A DNA stretch of 64,000 bases. Origin: Micromonospora citrea. Its GTDB lineage: Bacteria; Actinomycetota; Actinomycetes; Mycobacteriales; Micromonosporaceae. Both the position numbers and the translations under genes were made by a program. A model generated the notes under the pieces. The model was not told the DNA's origin. It saw only the letters and a program-made list of their open reading frames with translations, and made no database searches. How positions within the stretch are numbered: the first letter of the stretch is position 1; the number at the start of each line of letters is the position of its first letter. Positions 7,901-16,552 of this stretch are shown in pieces. The stretch covers positions 5,116,501 through 5,180,500 of the forward strand of contig NZ_FMHZ01000002.1 in assembly GCF_900090315.1 (NCBI RefSeq), in the 5' to 3' direction.

Positions 7901-8989
7901 TCAGAGCCGGATCGGCATCAGGATCGAGAAGGCGTCGGCGTCGTCGGGGCGGCGCACGGCCAGCGGCGCGATGGGGCCGTCCAACTCCAGCAGCAACTGG
8001 CCCGGGCCGGCGGCGTCGAGGGCCTGGAGCAGGTACCCGCCGTTGACGCCGACCCGGAACGCGTCCTCCTCGCCAGGCAGCTCGTCCGCCCCGAACAGCC
8101 GCACCCCGCCCCTTCCGTCCGGCCCGAGCACCGTCACCGCCAGCGGCGCGCCGTCGTGCCGACGGGTGACGACGGGGGCGTCCGCGCTGGTGAGGGCCGA
8201 GCGCAGGGCGGCGGCGTCGACGGTCAGCCGGTGCGTCGGCGCGTCGTCGGGCGCCGACGGCAGCAGCCGGCGATAGTCCGGGAAGTCGTACGGCAGGGCG
8301 GCGGCGTCGACCGTCCGGCCGGCGACGGAGACCGCGATCGTCCCGCCGGCCACGGTCAGCCGCGCCTCGGGGGTGATCCCCGCGCCCGTGTCGAGCAGGG
8401 CCCGCGCCTCGTCGACGAAGGCGACCGGGGCGAGCACCCGCACCGCCGGTCCGTCGACCCGGCCCGCCGCCCGGCCCAGCGCCATCCGGTGCCGGTCGGT
8501 CGCCACCAGCCGTACGCCGTCGCCGTCGACGTCGAGCAGCACGCCGGTCAGCACCGGCAGGTCGGGGTCGGTGCCGACGGCGAAGCGGACCGCGTCCACG
8601 GCGGCGGCCAGGTCGGCGCGGGACAACACGATGCGGGTGGTCATGGGAAGCTCCTCGGAGTCGACAAGCGTACGGATCCGGGAGAGCTCGCGACGGGCGT
8701 CGGCGAGGCCGTCCTCCAGCCGGCGCAGGTGCGCGTCCAGCAGGCGGTGCACCTCCACCGGCTCCGACCGCAGCGCGGCGGCGATCTCGGCCACGGGCAT
8801 GCCGATCCGGCGCAGCCCCGCCACCAGCCGGGCGGGCGCCACCTGGTCGCCGGTGTACCAGCGGTAGCCGGTGGCCGGGTCGACCAGGGCCGGCGTCAGC
8901 ACCCCGGCCGAGTCGTAGAACCGCAGGGCGCTCACGGTCAGCCCGCTGGCCCGGGCCAGCTCGCCGATGCTGCGCAGGTCGCTCTCCAC
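7901..8989 (-). CDS. MerR-type regulator fused to a DNA polymerase III beta clamp-like domain
   Basis: 362 aa. Residues 1-75 are a MerR winged helix (SIGELARASGLTVSALRFYD, then GYRWYTGDQV), and a coiled-coil dimerisation helix reaches about 110. The rest reads like DnaN: VRLVATDRHRMALG resembles the clamp's middle-domain signature, and the C-terminus ILMPIRL matches the clamp ending (MPMRL). About 250 residues remain, so only two of the three clamp domains would fit. The fusion type is known in actinomycetes from annotation; its ligand and targets are not. The GTG start lies 7 nt after the -10 of a MerR-style promoter, so it is probably autoregulated and leaderless. Confidence 0.85.
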   Translation of the reverse strand: MESDLRSIGELARASGLTVSALRFYDSAGVLTPALVDPATGYRWYTGDQVAPARLVAGLRRIGMPVAEIAAALRSEPVEVHRLLDAHLRRLEDGLADARRELSRIRTLVDSEELPMTTRIVLSRADLAAAVDAVRFAVGTDPDLPVLTGVLLDVDGDGVRLVATDRHRMALGRAAGRVDGPAVRVLAPVAFVDEARALLDTGAGITPEARLTVAGGTIAVSVAGRTVDAAALPYDFPDYRRLLPSAPDDAPTHRLTVDAAALRSALTSADAPVVTRRHDGAPLAVTVLGPDGRGGVRLFGADELPGEEDAFRVGVNGGYLLQALDAAGPGQLLLELDGPIAPLAVRRPDDADAFSILMPIRL

Positions 8990-8996
8990 GGCGGTG

Positions 8997-9027
8997 ATCC
9001 TGTCGTCTCAACCTGGTCGAGGGTCAA
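8997..9027 (-). promoter_or_regulatory. MerR-type promoter/operator (19-bp spacer dyad)
   Basis: Minus strand: -35 TTGACC (9022-9027) and -10 CAGGAT (8997-9002) are separated by 19 bp, the overlong spacer diagnostic of MerR regulation. The spacer holds the dyad CTCAACCTGGTCGAG (9007-9021, plus strand). The -10 ends seven bases before the GTG, so the transcript should be leaderless. Confidence 0.8.
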
Positions 9028-9046
9028 GCCGCCGACCGGGGCCCGT

Positions 9047-10228
9047 TCAGCGCGGGCCGTCCAGCACCCGGAAGGTCATGCCCGCCCGGACCAGCCGGTC
9101 CAGCAGCGCGTCGCCCATCGCGGTCACCGGGGTCACCTGGCCCGAGGTGGCCGGCAGCTCGTCGGTGGCCAGGCAGAGCGCCGACTCGGCGAGCATCTTC
9201 GCCGTCTCGTCGTAGCCGGGGTCGCCGCCGGCCACCTCGGTGAGCACCCGCCGGCCGCCGCCGGTGCCGACGAACCGGACCCGGAACCACGACTTCGCCC
9301 GCTGTTGCGGCGTCGGCCCCTGCCCGGCGGTGAGCCGGCCGAACAGCCAGCGCCGGGCCGGCGGCACCCGCACCAGGCCGACCAGGCCGCCCAGCCCGGC
9401 CCCGGCGGCCAGCACGGTCGGCAGCCGCTTGACGGCGGCGAAATGCCGGTAGCGGAAGTCGGGGCCGTACTCGGGGCGGGCGGCGGCCGAGCGGCGGACC
9501 ACCTGCGGGTCGATGGTCGGCAACGGCACGGCCCACATGCCCAGCTCCTTCGACCGGGCGAGGCGACCGGGCACCGCGCGGACCCGCCGTCCGGTCGGCC
9601 GCGGCTCGACCCGCCGCCGCTCGCGCGCCGCCCGGGACGTCTCGGCCCGGCGGGAGAGGGCGAGCAGCGCCGAATGGTACGTGCCGGCGGAGAACCGCCC
9701 GCCCGCCCGCACGAAGCCGTCGACCGTGACCGGCCCGTCGGCCGGCAGGTGCCTGAGCGTGAACCAGACGCCCAGGTCGTGCGGGACCGAGTCGAAGCCG
9801 CAGGCGTGCACCAGCCGCGCCCCGGTGCGCACCGCCTCGGCGTGGTGGCGCACGTACATCAGGTCGACGAACTCCGGTTCGCCGGTGATGTCCAGGTAGT
9901 CGGTGCCGGCGCGGGCGCACGCGGCGACCAGCGGCTCGCCGTGGTGGACGTACGGGCCGACGGTGGTGGCCACCACCCGCGCGCTCTGCGCGACCGCCCG
10001 CAGCGAAGCGGGGTCGGTGACGTCGGCGGTGAGCAGGGGCAGCCCGGCCAGCGCCGGGTCGACCGCGGCCAGCCGGTCCCGGACGGCGGCCAGCCTGTCG
10101 GGGTTGCGCCCGGCGAGGGCCCAGCGCAGCCCGGGCGGGGCGGTGCGGGCCAGGTATTCGGCGGTCAGCCCACCGGTGAACCCGGTGGCCCCGAACAGGA
10201 CGATGTCGTACGCCCGCTGCTCACGCAT
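9047..10228 (-). CDS. Saccharopine dehydrogenase-family NAD(P)-binding enzyme
   Basis: 393 aa. The N-terminus has a Rossmann motif, IVLFGATGFTGGLTAEYL, followed by a conserved catalytic-region pattern (VVATTVGPY, YLDITGEPEFVD). This is the saccharopine dehydrogenase / trans-acting enoyl reductase-like group that also contains mycobacterial lipid enoyl reductases. No substrate can be assigned. A hydrophobic stretch near residues 255-275 (VLAAGAGLGGLVGLV) may be a membrane contact. It is transcribed toward the MerR-clamp gene. ATG 10228 gives the complete Rossmann fold. Confidence 0.82.
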   Translation of the reverse strand: MREQRAYDIVLFGATGFTGGLTAEYLARTAPPGLRWALAGRNPDRLAAVRDRLAAVDPALAGLPLLTADVTDPASLRAVAQSARVVATTVGPYVHHGEPLVAACARAGTDYLDITGEPEFVDLMYVRHHAEAVRTGARLVHACGFDSVPHDLGVWFTLRHLPADGPVTVDGFVRAGGRFSAGTYHSALLALSRRAETSRAARERRRVEPRPTGRRVRAVPGRLARSKELGMWAVPLPTIDPQVVRRSAAARPEYGPDFRYRHFAAVKRLPTVLAAGAGLGGLVGLVRVPPARRWLFGRLTAGQGPTPQQRAKSWFRVRFVGTGGGRRVLTEVAGGDPGYDETAKMLAESALCLATDELPATSGQVTPVTAMGDALLDRLVRAGMTFRVLDGPR

Positions 10229-10300
10229 CCGCCGAGTCTGCCACCCGCGAGGGCGGCCCGCAGGAGTCGCGGAGGCACCGGTCACCCGGGCGGGCGTCGG

Positions 10301-10333
10301 CGTCCTCACCCCGGGGCGTCGGGGGTGAGGACG
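10301..10333. terminator. Hairpin overlapping the stop of the alcohol dehydrogenase gene
   Basis: Perfect 12-bp stem (10301-10312 with 10322-10333) and 9-nt loop. One arm contains the TGA of the dehydrogenase gene. Position and stability suit a terminator embedded in the 3' end of the coding sequence. Confidence 0.6.
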
Positions 10334-11475
10334 ACGCGGACGCAGCCGTCGGCGCGGTCCCGGAACAGCGCGTACCCCTCGGCGCCCCGGTCCAGCGGCA
10401 GCCGGTGGGTGGCCAGGTGCTCGGTGCGCAGCTCGTCGCGGGCCATCCGCTCCAGCAGCATCGGGATGTAGCGCTGCCCGTGCTGCCGCGCGCCCCGCAC
10501 GGTGAGCCCCTTGTTGGTCACCGTACCGAGCGGGAACGCGTCCACGACCCCGGTGAACTCCCCGAGCAGGAAGACCGAGCCGCCCTTGCGGCAGGCGTGC
10601 ACCGCCTCGCGGACGGCGGCCGGCCGTTCCGCGCCGCCGGTGAGCCGGTCCGCCAGCGACCGAGGGCCGGACCCGTCCCAGGCCGCCCCGACCGCCTCCA
10701 CGCAGACGTCCGGCCCCCGCCCGCCGGTGCGCTCGCGCAGCTCGGTGGGGACGTCGGCGAGTCGGTGGTCGATCGTCTCCGCCCCCGCGTACCGCTGCGC
10801 CATCCGCAGCCGGTCGTCCTCGGCGTCGACGACGATGACCCGCTCCGCGCCGAGCAGCCGGGCCGCCCGTGCGGTGAGCTGACCGACCGCGCCCGCGCCC
10901 CAGACCGCCACCACGTCGCCGGGGCGCACCCCGCCGAGGTCCGCGCCCATCCAACCGGCCGGTGCGGCGTCCGAGGCGAACAGGGCCCGGTCGTCGCTGA
11001 CCGGCTCCGGCACGGTGAACGCGCCCACGTCCGCGTACGGCACGCGGACGTACTCGGCGTGGCTGCCGGCGAAGCCGCCCATCGCCCGGGGCTGGCCGAA
11101 CGCCCCGCCCGTCGGGTGGCCCCAGACCGCCTCGGCGAGCGCCGGGTCAGCGCTGCCGTTGTCGCAGCAGGAGGGCAGCTCCCGCCGGCAGTACCAGCAG
11201 GAACCGCAGGAGACCGAGGAGCAGACCACCACCCGGTCGCCGACCCGGTGCCGGCGCACCTCCGGGCCGACCTCGACCACCTCGCCGAGGAACTCGTGCC
11301 CGAGCACGTCGCCGACGGCCAGGAACGGCACCCGCCCGGCGAGCAGCGGCAGGTCGCCGCCGCAGGTGGCGCTCTGCCGGACCCGGACGATCACGTCGTG
11401 GCCGTTGCGCAGCTCCGGGTCGGGCACCTCGCGTACCGCCAGCTCGCCGGCGCCCGCCCAGCACAGCGCCCTCAT
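10306..11475 (-). CDS. Zinc-dependent alcohol dehydrogenase (MDR family)
   Basis: 389 aa. Catalytic zinc ligands are suggested by ATCGGD and GHEFLGEVVEVG. The structural zinc loop appears as VSCGSCWYCRRELPSCC, with four or more cysteines. The NAD-binding motif is VWGAGAVGQLTAR, followed by VVDAEDDR, typical of NAD preference. It resembles the glutathione-independent formaldehyde / threonine dehydrogenase branch. The ATG overlaps the TGA of the frameshifted upstream gene (ATGA), so both belong to one transcript that starts near the palindrome at 12013. Substrate unknown. Confidence 0.88.
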   Translation of the reverse strand: MRALCWAGAGELAVREVPDPELRNGHDVIVRVRQSATCGGDLPLLAGRVPFLAVGDVLGHEFLGEVVEVGPEVRRHRVGDRVVVCSSVSCGSCWYCRRELPSCCDNGSADPALAEAVWGHPTGGAFGQPRAMGGFAGSHAEYVRVPYADVGAFTVPEPVSDDRALFASDAAPAGWMGADLGGVRPGDVVAVWGAGAVGQLTARAARLLGAERVIVVDAEDDRLRMAQRYAGAETIDHRLADVPTELRERTGGRGPDVCVEAVGAAWDGSGPRSLADRLTGGAERPAAVREAVHACRKGGSVFLLGEFTGVVDAFPLGTVTNKGLTVRGARQHGQRYIPMLLERMARDELRTEHLATHRLPLDRGAEGYALFRDRADGCVRVVLTPDAPG

Positions 11476-11904
11476 CGCGGCGGGTCGACCGGCCGGTCGA
11501 CGGCGGAGCGGTCGGCGCGCAGCACCTCGCCGGTCTCGGCGAGCTGCTTGGCCTCCCGCAGCGCCCGGCGGATCAGCAGCCCCGGATCGTCGCCGACGAG
11601 GTGGGCGGCGAGCCCGGCGGGGGTCGCGCCGGGCAGCGGCCGGGCGGCCAGCTCGGTGCCCCGGCACCCGGGCGCCGGGCGCAGCTCCACCTGCACCGCG
11701 CCGCCGAGCCGGCGCAGCGGCTCCGGCCAGCACCTCGCCGGGCGCGCGGTCGACGGTCACCACCTGCCAGCGCGCGGGCCGCGGGTCGGCACCGGCCGCA
11801 CGGGGCCGGGCCGCCCGGCGTACGGCCAACGCCCGCACCGCCGCCGCCCCGGCCGCCGCGCCGAGGGCGAGCCCGGCCCCGGCCGTCCCCACGATCCGTC
11901 CCAC
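11472..11904 (-). pseudogene. Frameshifted small conserved gene upstream of the dehydrogenase
   Basis: A GTG at 11904 with a good GGAGG opens VGRIVGTAGAGLALGAAAG (membrane-like), continuing to WQVVTVDRAPGEVLA. About position 11725 the meaningful frame switches to PEPLRRLGGAVQVELRPAPG, then GTELAARPLPG, and runs to a stop at 11472. Joined, the two halves look like one protein of about 140 aa with an N-terminal hydrophobic segment and a SRPBCC/cyclase-like body. The break is either a real mutation or a sequencing indel in GC-rich DNA. The 3' part still overlaps the dehydrogenase start. Confidence 0.6.
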
Positions 11905-12012
11905 CGGTCCCTCCGTCCCCGTGCGCGCACCGCCGTCCTCCGTTCCGCGCGGCGCCGGAGCGCGCCGTCGCGCGCGGCCGGTCGCCCACGTGCCACCAGG
12001 GTCGCCGGGGCC

Positions 12013-12043
12013 GGGGTGAAGCCGGCTCCCCCCGAAGGGGTGA
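12013..12043. promoter_or_regulatory. Shared palindrome, site A (divergent region)
   Basis: GGGGTGA (12013-12019), 7 bp, then TCCCCCC (12027-12033), one mismatch from the palindrome GGGGTGA-N7-TCACCCC seen at 15745 and 16553. An extra GGGGTGA half-site lies at 12037-12043. It sits between the divergent LAL regulator gene (81 nt from its ATG) and the dehydrogenase operon (108 nt from its GTG). Confidence 0.55.
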
Positions 12044-12114
12044 ACCGGCCCCGGCCGGGTAACCGCCCGCCGCAGGGCCTGGGGGAGTGGACGCGTCCGT
12101 GGGGGTGGGGCCGG

Positions 12115-15033
12115 ATGCCGGAGCAGGTACGGAACACCGGGGTCGTCGCGGTCACGGGCGGTCCGCTGCTGGCGTCCCGGCTGGCCCCGGCCGCGCCGCC
12201 GGAGCCGCTGGTGCTGCGGCCCCGGCTGCTGCGGGCGTTGGACGCGGGGACGGCCGGCCCGGTCACCCTGGTCCGCGCCCCGGCGGGCTGGGGCAAGACG
12301 ACGCTGCTCGCCTCCTGGTTCCGGGCGGCCGGCGAGGCCGGCGCGCACCGGGGCCGGGTGGGGGAGGGACCGGTGACCGCCGCGGCCGAGGGCGCCCGGG
12401 ACGCCGGCGCGGCCGGCGCGAGCCCGGGCGACTTCGGCGCGGCGGACGGGCCGGCGGACCGCGCCCGGCCCCAGGCGGCCTGGGTGTCGGTGGAGAGCGG
12501 CGACGACGGGGACCGGCTCTGGTCCTACCTGGCCGCGGCGCTGCGCGCGGCCACCGAACCCGCAGCCGACGCCCCGGGCCCGCCCGTGCCCGGCGGGTCA
12601 CCCCGACCCGACCAGCTGGAGGTGCTGGCCGCGGCCCTCGCCGCGCGGGAGCGGCCGGTCCTGCTCGTCCTGGACGACCTGCACCGGATCACCGACCCGG
12701 CGGCGCTGACCGGGCTGGACTTCCTGCTGCGCCACGCCGAGCAGCGGCTGCGGTTGGTGGCCGGCGCGCGTGGCGGGCTGCCGCTGGCCGTGCACCGGCT
12801 GCGGCTGGCCGGCGAGCTGACCGAGATCGGCCCCGACGAGCTGGCCTTCACCGGCGACGAGGTCGCCGACCTGCTGGCCGCGCACGGGGTGACGCTGCCG
12901 GCGGCCGGGGTGCGCCGGCTCCGGGAGCGTACGGGCGGCTGGCCGGCGGCCCTCCGGCTCGCGGCGCTGGCGCTGCGGGGCCAGCCCGACCCGGCCCGCT
13001 GGGCCGAGCAGTTCGGCGGCGACCAGCCGGACGTCGCCGGCTACCTGCGCGAGGAGGTGCTCGCCGGGCTGGACCCGGAGTCCCGGGACGTGCTGCGCCG
13101 CTCCGCCGTCGCCGACGCCGTCTGCGCCGGGCTGGTCGACGCGCTCACCGGGCGCGCCGACGGCGAGCAGGCGCTGGCCGGCCTGGCGGGCGACGGCGGG
13201 CTGCTCCGCCGCGACGAGGGCCGCCCGCCCTGGTACCGCTGCCAACCGCTGCTGGCCGAGCTGCTCCGCGCCGAGCTGGGCCGGCTGCCCGCCGACGAGC
13301 TGCGCGACCTGCACCTGCGGGCGGCCGGCTGGTACGCCGGGAACGGGCGCCCCGCCGACGGCCTGCGGCACGCGCTGGCCGGCGGGGACTGGGACCGGGC
13401 CACCGAACTCTTCGTCGCCCACTGGCCGGAGCTGGTCCCGTACGACCGGGACGAGCCTGGAGGGCCGGCGCCCGCGTCCCCGCCGGCCGAGGCCGTGCGA
13501 CGCGACCCGGAGCTCGCGCTCGCCTGCGCGGCCGAGCGGGCCCGGGCCGGGGACGCCGGCGCGGCCGCCGGTCACGTGGACAGCGCCGTGGCCGCCGCCC
13601 GGTCGCTGCCGGCGCCGCGACGCGACCGGTTCCGGCGGCTGGCCGCCGCGCTGGAGGTCACGCTGGCCCGGCTGGCCGGCGACCCGGCGGCGGTACGCGC
13701 CGCCGCCGGCCGGCTGCTCGCCGCCCGTCCCGCCCTCGGCCTGACCCCGCGACAGCCGCCCGGTGCCGCCGTGACGGGCCCGGCGGGGCCCGGGGCCGCG
13801 GCCGGGCTGCTCGCCTCCGGTCCCGCCGCGACGGCCGAGCCGCGCGGGGACGCCGCCGAGGACGCCGACGTGCGGGCGGTGGCCGGCGCCGCGCTCGGGC
13901 TGGCCGACCTGGCCGACGGCGACCTGCCCGCCGCCGGGCTCGCCTTCACGCGGGCGCTCGCGGCGGCCCGGGACGTCGGGCGTACGCGTACGGAGCTGGT
14001 CTGCGCCAGCCGGGCGGCGCTCCTGCACGCCGTGCGGGGCGAGCTGCGGGCCGCCGAGACGCTGGCCCGGGACGCCCTGGCGCTGCCGCCCTGCCGGGGC
14101 TGGTCGTGCCGGGAGGACTGCGCGCACGCGTACCTGGCGCTGGCCCTGGTCGCCCTGCACCGGGACCAGCCCGAGGAGGCGGAGGCGCACCTGGCCCTGG
14201 CCGGTCCGGCCACCGGCGAGCCGACCGTGGCGGCGACGGCGGCGCTGTGCCGGGCGTACCTGCTGCGGGACGCCGGCGACCTGGCCGGCGGGCACCGGGC
14301 GCTGGCCGAGGCGCGGGAACGGCTGGCCGACCGGCCCCGGGCCACGGAGCTGGCGTCCTGGCTGCTGGCCGCCGAGGCGGACCTGCGCGGGGCGCGGGGC
14401 GACCTGGACAGCGCTCGGCGCCTGCTCGCCGACCGGGTACGCGACACCGCCGCTCCGCCGCTCGCGATCGCGCTCGCCCGGGTGGAGCTGCGCGCCGGCG
14501 ACGCCCGAGCCGCCGGGTACGCGCTGCCCGACTGGGACGCGCCGGAGGCGGCCGACTGGCCGCTGCCGGCACGCCTGGACGCGGCCGTGCTGGACGCGGT
14601 CCTGGCGCGGCGGGCGGGCGACGAGCGGCGGGCCGGTCGGGTGCTGGAGCGGGCCCTGGACCTGGCCGGGCCGGAGGGGTTCCGGCGGGTTTTCACCCGC
14701 GCCGAGCCCGGGGTCCGGGAGCTGCTCGCCGCCCACCTCGACGCGGGCACCGCGCACTGGCCGACGGTCAGCGACCTGGTCCGGGGCGCCGACGCGCCGG
14801 CCGAGGCGAACCCGGCGGACCGGGGCGCGGCGGGGCTCGACGAGCCGCTGACCGAGCGGGAGCTGACCATCCTGCGCTACCTGCAGAGCATCCTGTCCAA
14901 CGTGGAGATCGCCGCCGAGCTGTCGCTGTCGGTCAACACGGTCAAGACCCACGTCCGCAACATCTACCGCAAGCTGGACGCCACCCGCCGCCGCGAGGCC
15001 GTCAGCCGCGCCCGCGAGCTGCGGCTGATCTGA
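12115..15033 (+). CDS. LAL-family LuxR regulator (MalT-like ATPase)
   Basis: 972-aa cytoplasmic transcription factor. Walker A is PAGWGKTTL (about residues 56-64) and Walker B is VLLVLDDLHRI; both belong to a STAND-type NTPase. A long TPR-like helical region rich in Ala/Leu/Arg follows. The C-terminal ~65 residues are a LuxR/NarL helix-turn-helix (LTERELTILRYL, then IAAELSLSVNTVKTHVRNIY). The N-terminal ATPase is interrupted by a low-complexity Gly/Ala stretch (about residues 75-120). A palindrome found also before the DsbA-like and BON genes lies 81 nt upstream, so these may be its targets. The RBS is weak; the ATG was chosen because it precedes the conserved LLASRL region. Confidence 0.9.
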   Translation: MPEQVRNTGVVAVTGGPLLASRLAPAAPPEPLVLRPRLLRALDAGTAGPVTLVRAPAGWGKTTLLASWFRAAGEAGAHRGRVGEGPVTAAAEGARDAGAAGASPGDFGAADGPADRARPQAAWVSVESGDDGDRLWSYLAAALRAATEPAADAPGPPVPGGSPRPDQLEVLAAALAARERPVLLVLDDLHRITDPAALTGLDFLLRHAEQRLRLVAGARGGLPLAVHRLRLAGELTEIGPDELAFTGDEVADLLAAHGVTLPAAGVRRLRERTGGWPAALRLAALALRGQPDPARWAEQFGGDQPDVAGYLREEVLAGLDPESRDVLRRSAVADAVCAGLVDALTGRADGEQALAGLAGDGGLLRRDEGRPPWYRCQPLLAELLRAELGRLPADELRDLHLRAAGWYAGNGRPADGLRHALAGGDWDRATELFVAHWPELVPYDRDEPGGPAPASPPAEAVRRDPELALACAAERARAGDAGAAAGHVDSAVAAARSLPAPRRDRFRRLAAALEVTLARLAGDPAAVRAAAGRLLAARPALGLTPRQPPGAAVTGPAGPGAAAGLLASGPAATAEPRGDAAEDADVRAVAGAALGLADLADGDLPAAGLAFTRALAAARDVGRTRTELVCASRAALLHAVRGELRAAETLARDALALPPCRGWSCREDCAHAYLALALVALHRDQPEEAEAHLALAGPATGEPTVAATAALCRAYLLRDAGDLAGGHRALAEARERLADRPRATELASWLLAAEADLRGARGDLDSARRLLADRVRDTAAPPLAIALARVELRAGDARAAGYALPDWDAPEAADWPLPARLDAAVLDAVLARRAGDERRAGRVLERALDLAGPEGFRRVFTRAEPGVRELLAAHLDAGTAHWPTVSDLVRGADAPAEANPADRGAAGLDEPLTERELTILRYLQSILSNVEIAAELSLSVNTVKTHVRNIYRKLDATRRREAVSRARELRLI

Positions 15034-15147
15034 GCCCGCCGCCGGGCAACCGTTCCGGGCGTGGGCCGCCGGTGAGGCGGAGGCCGAGGCCGAGCTCGGC
15101 GAGGCGGACGACGAGAAGGACGAGGCCGCGGCACGCGGGGCCGGCGC

Positions 15148-15696
15148 TCAGGCAGTGGCGGCGGCGTCGACCGCGGCCAGGAGGTCGGCCAGGTCGTAGC
15201 CGACGTCGTGGCGGATCCCGTTGACGAACAGGGTGGGGGTGGCGTCGACGCCGCTGCGGATGCCGCCGACGAAGTCCCGCCGCACCCGGTCGCCGTGCGC
15301 CTGCCGTTCCACCTCCGCGGCGACCTCCTCGGCGGGCAGCCCGAGCTGCGTGACGCCGAGCGACAGGTGTACCGGGTCGAGCTGGTCCTGGTGCTCGTAG
15401 AGCCAGTCATGCATCGCCCAGAACCGGCCCCGCCGCCCGGCCGCCTCGCTCGCCTCGGCGGCGTGCTCGGCGTACGGGTGCATGTTGACGATGGGGAAGT
15501 GCCGGTACGCCAGCCGGACCGTGTCGGCCCGTTGCCGCAGCACCTCCTGCAGGTTCCGGTACGCGGCACCGCAGAACCGGCACTGGAAGTCGCCGTACTC
15601 GACGATCGTCACCGGCGCGTCCAGGGGCCCGCGGACGTGGTCGTCCTCGGTCACCGGGGTCCGCAGGCGGGCGGTGACCTGCAGTGGCGTCGTCAT
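15148..15696 (-). CDS. DsbA-family thioredoxin-fold protein (cytoplasmic)
   Basis: 182 aa with no signal peptide. The thioredoxin-fold N-terminus is TIVEYGDFQCRFC, giving redox centre Cys39-x-x-Cys42, followed by the alpha-helical insertion typical of DsbA. The cis-Pro motif appears as DATPTLFVNG. It is very similar in style to the DsbA-like domain found fused to NhaA antiporters in actinomycetes, but it stands alone here. Probably a thiol-disulfide or detoxifying oxidoreductase. Site B of the shared palindrome lies 48 nt upstream of the ATG. It converges on the LAL regulator gene. Confidence 0.88.
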   Translation of the reverse strand: MTTPLQVTARLRTPVTEDDHVRGPLDAPVTIVEYGDFQCRFCGAAYRNLQEVLRQRADTVRLAYRHFPIVNMHPYAEHAAEASEAAGRRGRFWAMHDWLYEHQDQLDPVHLSLGVTQLGLPAEEVAAEVERQAHGDRVRRDFVGGIRSGVDATPTLFVNGIRHDVGYDLADLLAAVDAAATA

Positions 15697-15744
15697 CCGG
15701 TCGGCCCCTTCGGCTCAGTCATGTCTCCCAGGCTGCCCCGGGCC

Positions 15745-15765
15745 GGGGTGAGGGCGGCTCACCCC
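15745..15765. promoter_or_regulatory. Shared palindrome, site B (DsbA-like gene)
   Basis: Perfect 21-bp inverted repeat: GGGGTGA (15745-15751), N7, TCACCCC (15759-15765). It lies in the leader of the minus-strand DsbA-like gene, matching sites A and C in both sequence and spacing. Confidence 0.7.
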
Positions 15766-15797
15766 GCCCGGGTGGTCCGGCGACGCGGGCGGGCGCC

Positions 15798-16484
15798 TCA
15801 GCCGAGCACCGGGGCGACCGCGATGTGGTTCTGCACCTCGCGGATGCCCGGCGCGTTCCAGGCGGTGCGTTCGACCTCCGCCCGCTCCGGCATCGAGTGG
15901 ACCAGCCCGCCGAGCACCACCGTGTCGCCGTGCACCCGGACGGTGATCCGCTCCGCCTCGGTGGCCCGGTTGCGGGCGAGCGCGTCGACGATCCGCTCGG
16001 CCAGGGCGTGCCCGTCGGGCCGGACGTCGGGGCGGACGGTGATGCCGTTGCTGACCCCGCGTACGCCGGTGAGCCGGGCAACGGACCGCTCGGCGGCGTG
16101 GCGCTGGTACTCCCAGTCGACCTCGCCGTGCAGCGTCACCCAGCCGTGCGAGACGGTCACGTCGAGCCCTTCCAGGGGGACGAACGCGTCCCACTCCAGG
16201 GCGTGTCCGGCGGCGGCGGCGATGTCCGGGTCGGCGCGTTCGGCGCCGGTGCCGAGGCGTACGGCCAGGTCGTTGGCGACCGCCCGGACGCGGGCGACCC
16301 GGTGCGCGGCCCGCTCGGCGGCCCACTTCTTGGCGTAGCTGTCGACCCGGCCGGTGAGCGTGACCACGCCCTCGGAGACGGTCACGCCGATCTCGTTCGG
16401 CCGTACCCGGGGCTCCCAGGTCAGCTCGTCGAGCACGGCGGACTGGATGTCCTGGTCGGTACGGCTGATCGTCGCGATGGCCAT
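15798..16484 (-). CDS. Triple BON-domain protein
   Basis: 228 aa, soluble, acidic. Three BON repeats can be read, each with a G-V-V-T/V-L-x-G-x-V core: ITVSEGVVTLTGRVDSYAKK-like near residue 35, VSHGWVTLHGEVDWEYQRH near 105, and VHGDTVVLGGLVHSMPERA near 185. BON domains bind membranes or hydrophobic ligands and are common in stress-induced proteins. ATG 16484 has GGAGGG upstream. Site C of the shared palindrome is 68 nt before the ATG, arguing for common control with the DsbA-like protein and the LAL regulator. Confidence 0.88.
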   Translation of the reverse strand: MAIATISRTDQDIQSAVLDELTWEPRVRPNEIGVTVSEGVVTLTGRVDSYAKKWAAERAAHRVARVRAVANDLAVRLGTGAERADPDIAAAAGHALEWDAFVPLEGLDVTVSHGWVTLHGEVDWEYQRHAAERSVARLTGVRGVSNGITVRPDVRPDGHALAERIVDALARNRATEAERITVRVHGDTVVLGGLVHSMPERAEVERTAWNAPGIREVQNHIAVAPVLG

Positions 16485-16552
16485 CTGTCCCTCCTCACGG
16501 GATGGCTGCCCGGGCGGACGCGGGCCCGCCCGGACCGATGCTGGCCCGGGCG

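Noticed and set aside
10405..12114. Upstream extension of the LAL regulator frame
   Set aside because: It runs antisense over the dehydrogenase gene and has low-complexity translation; the conserved protein begins near 12115.
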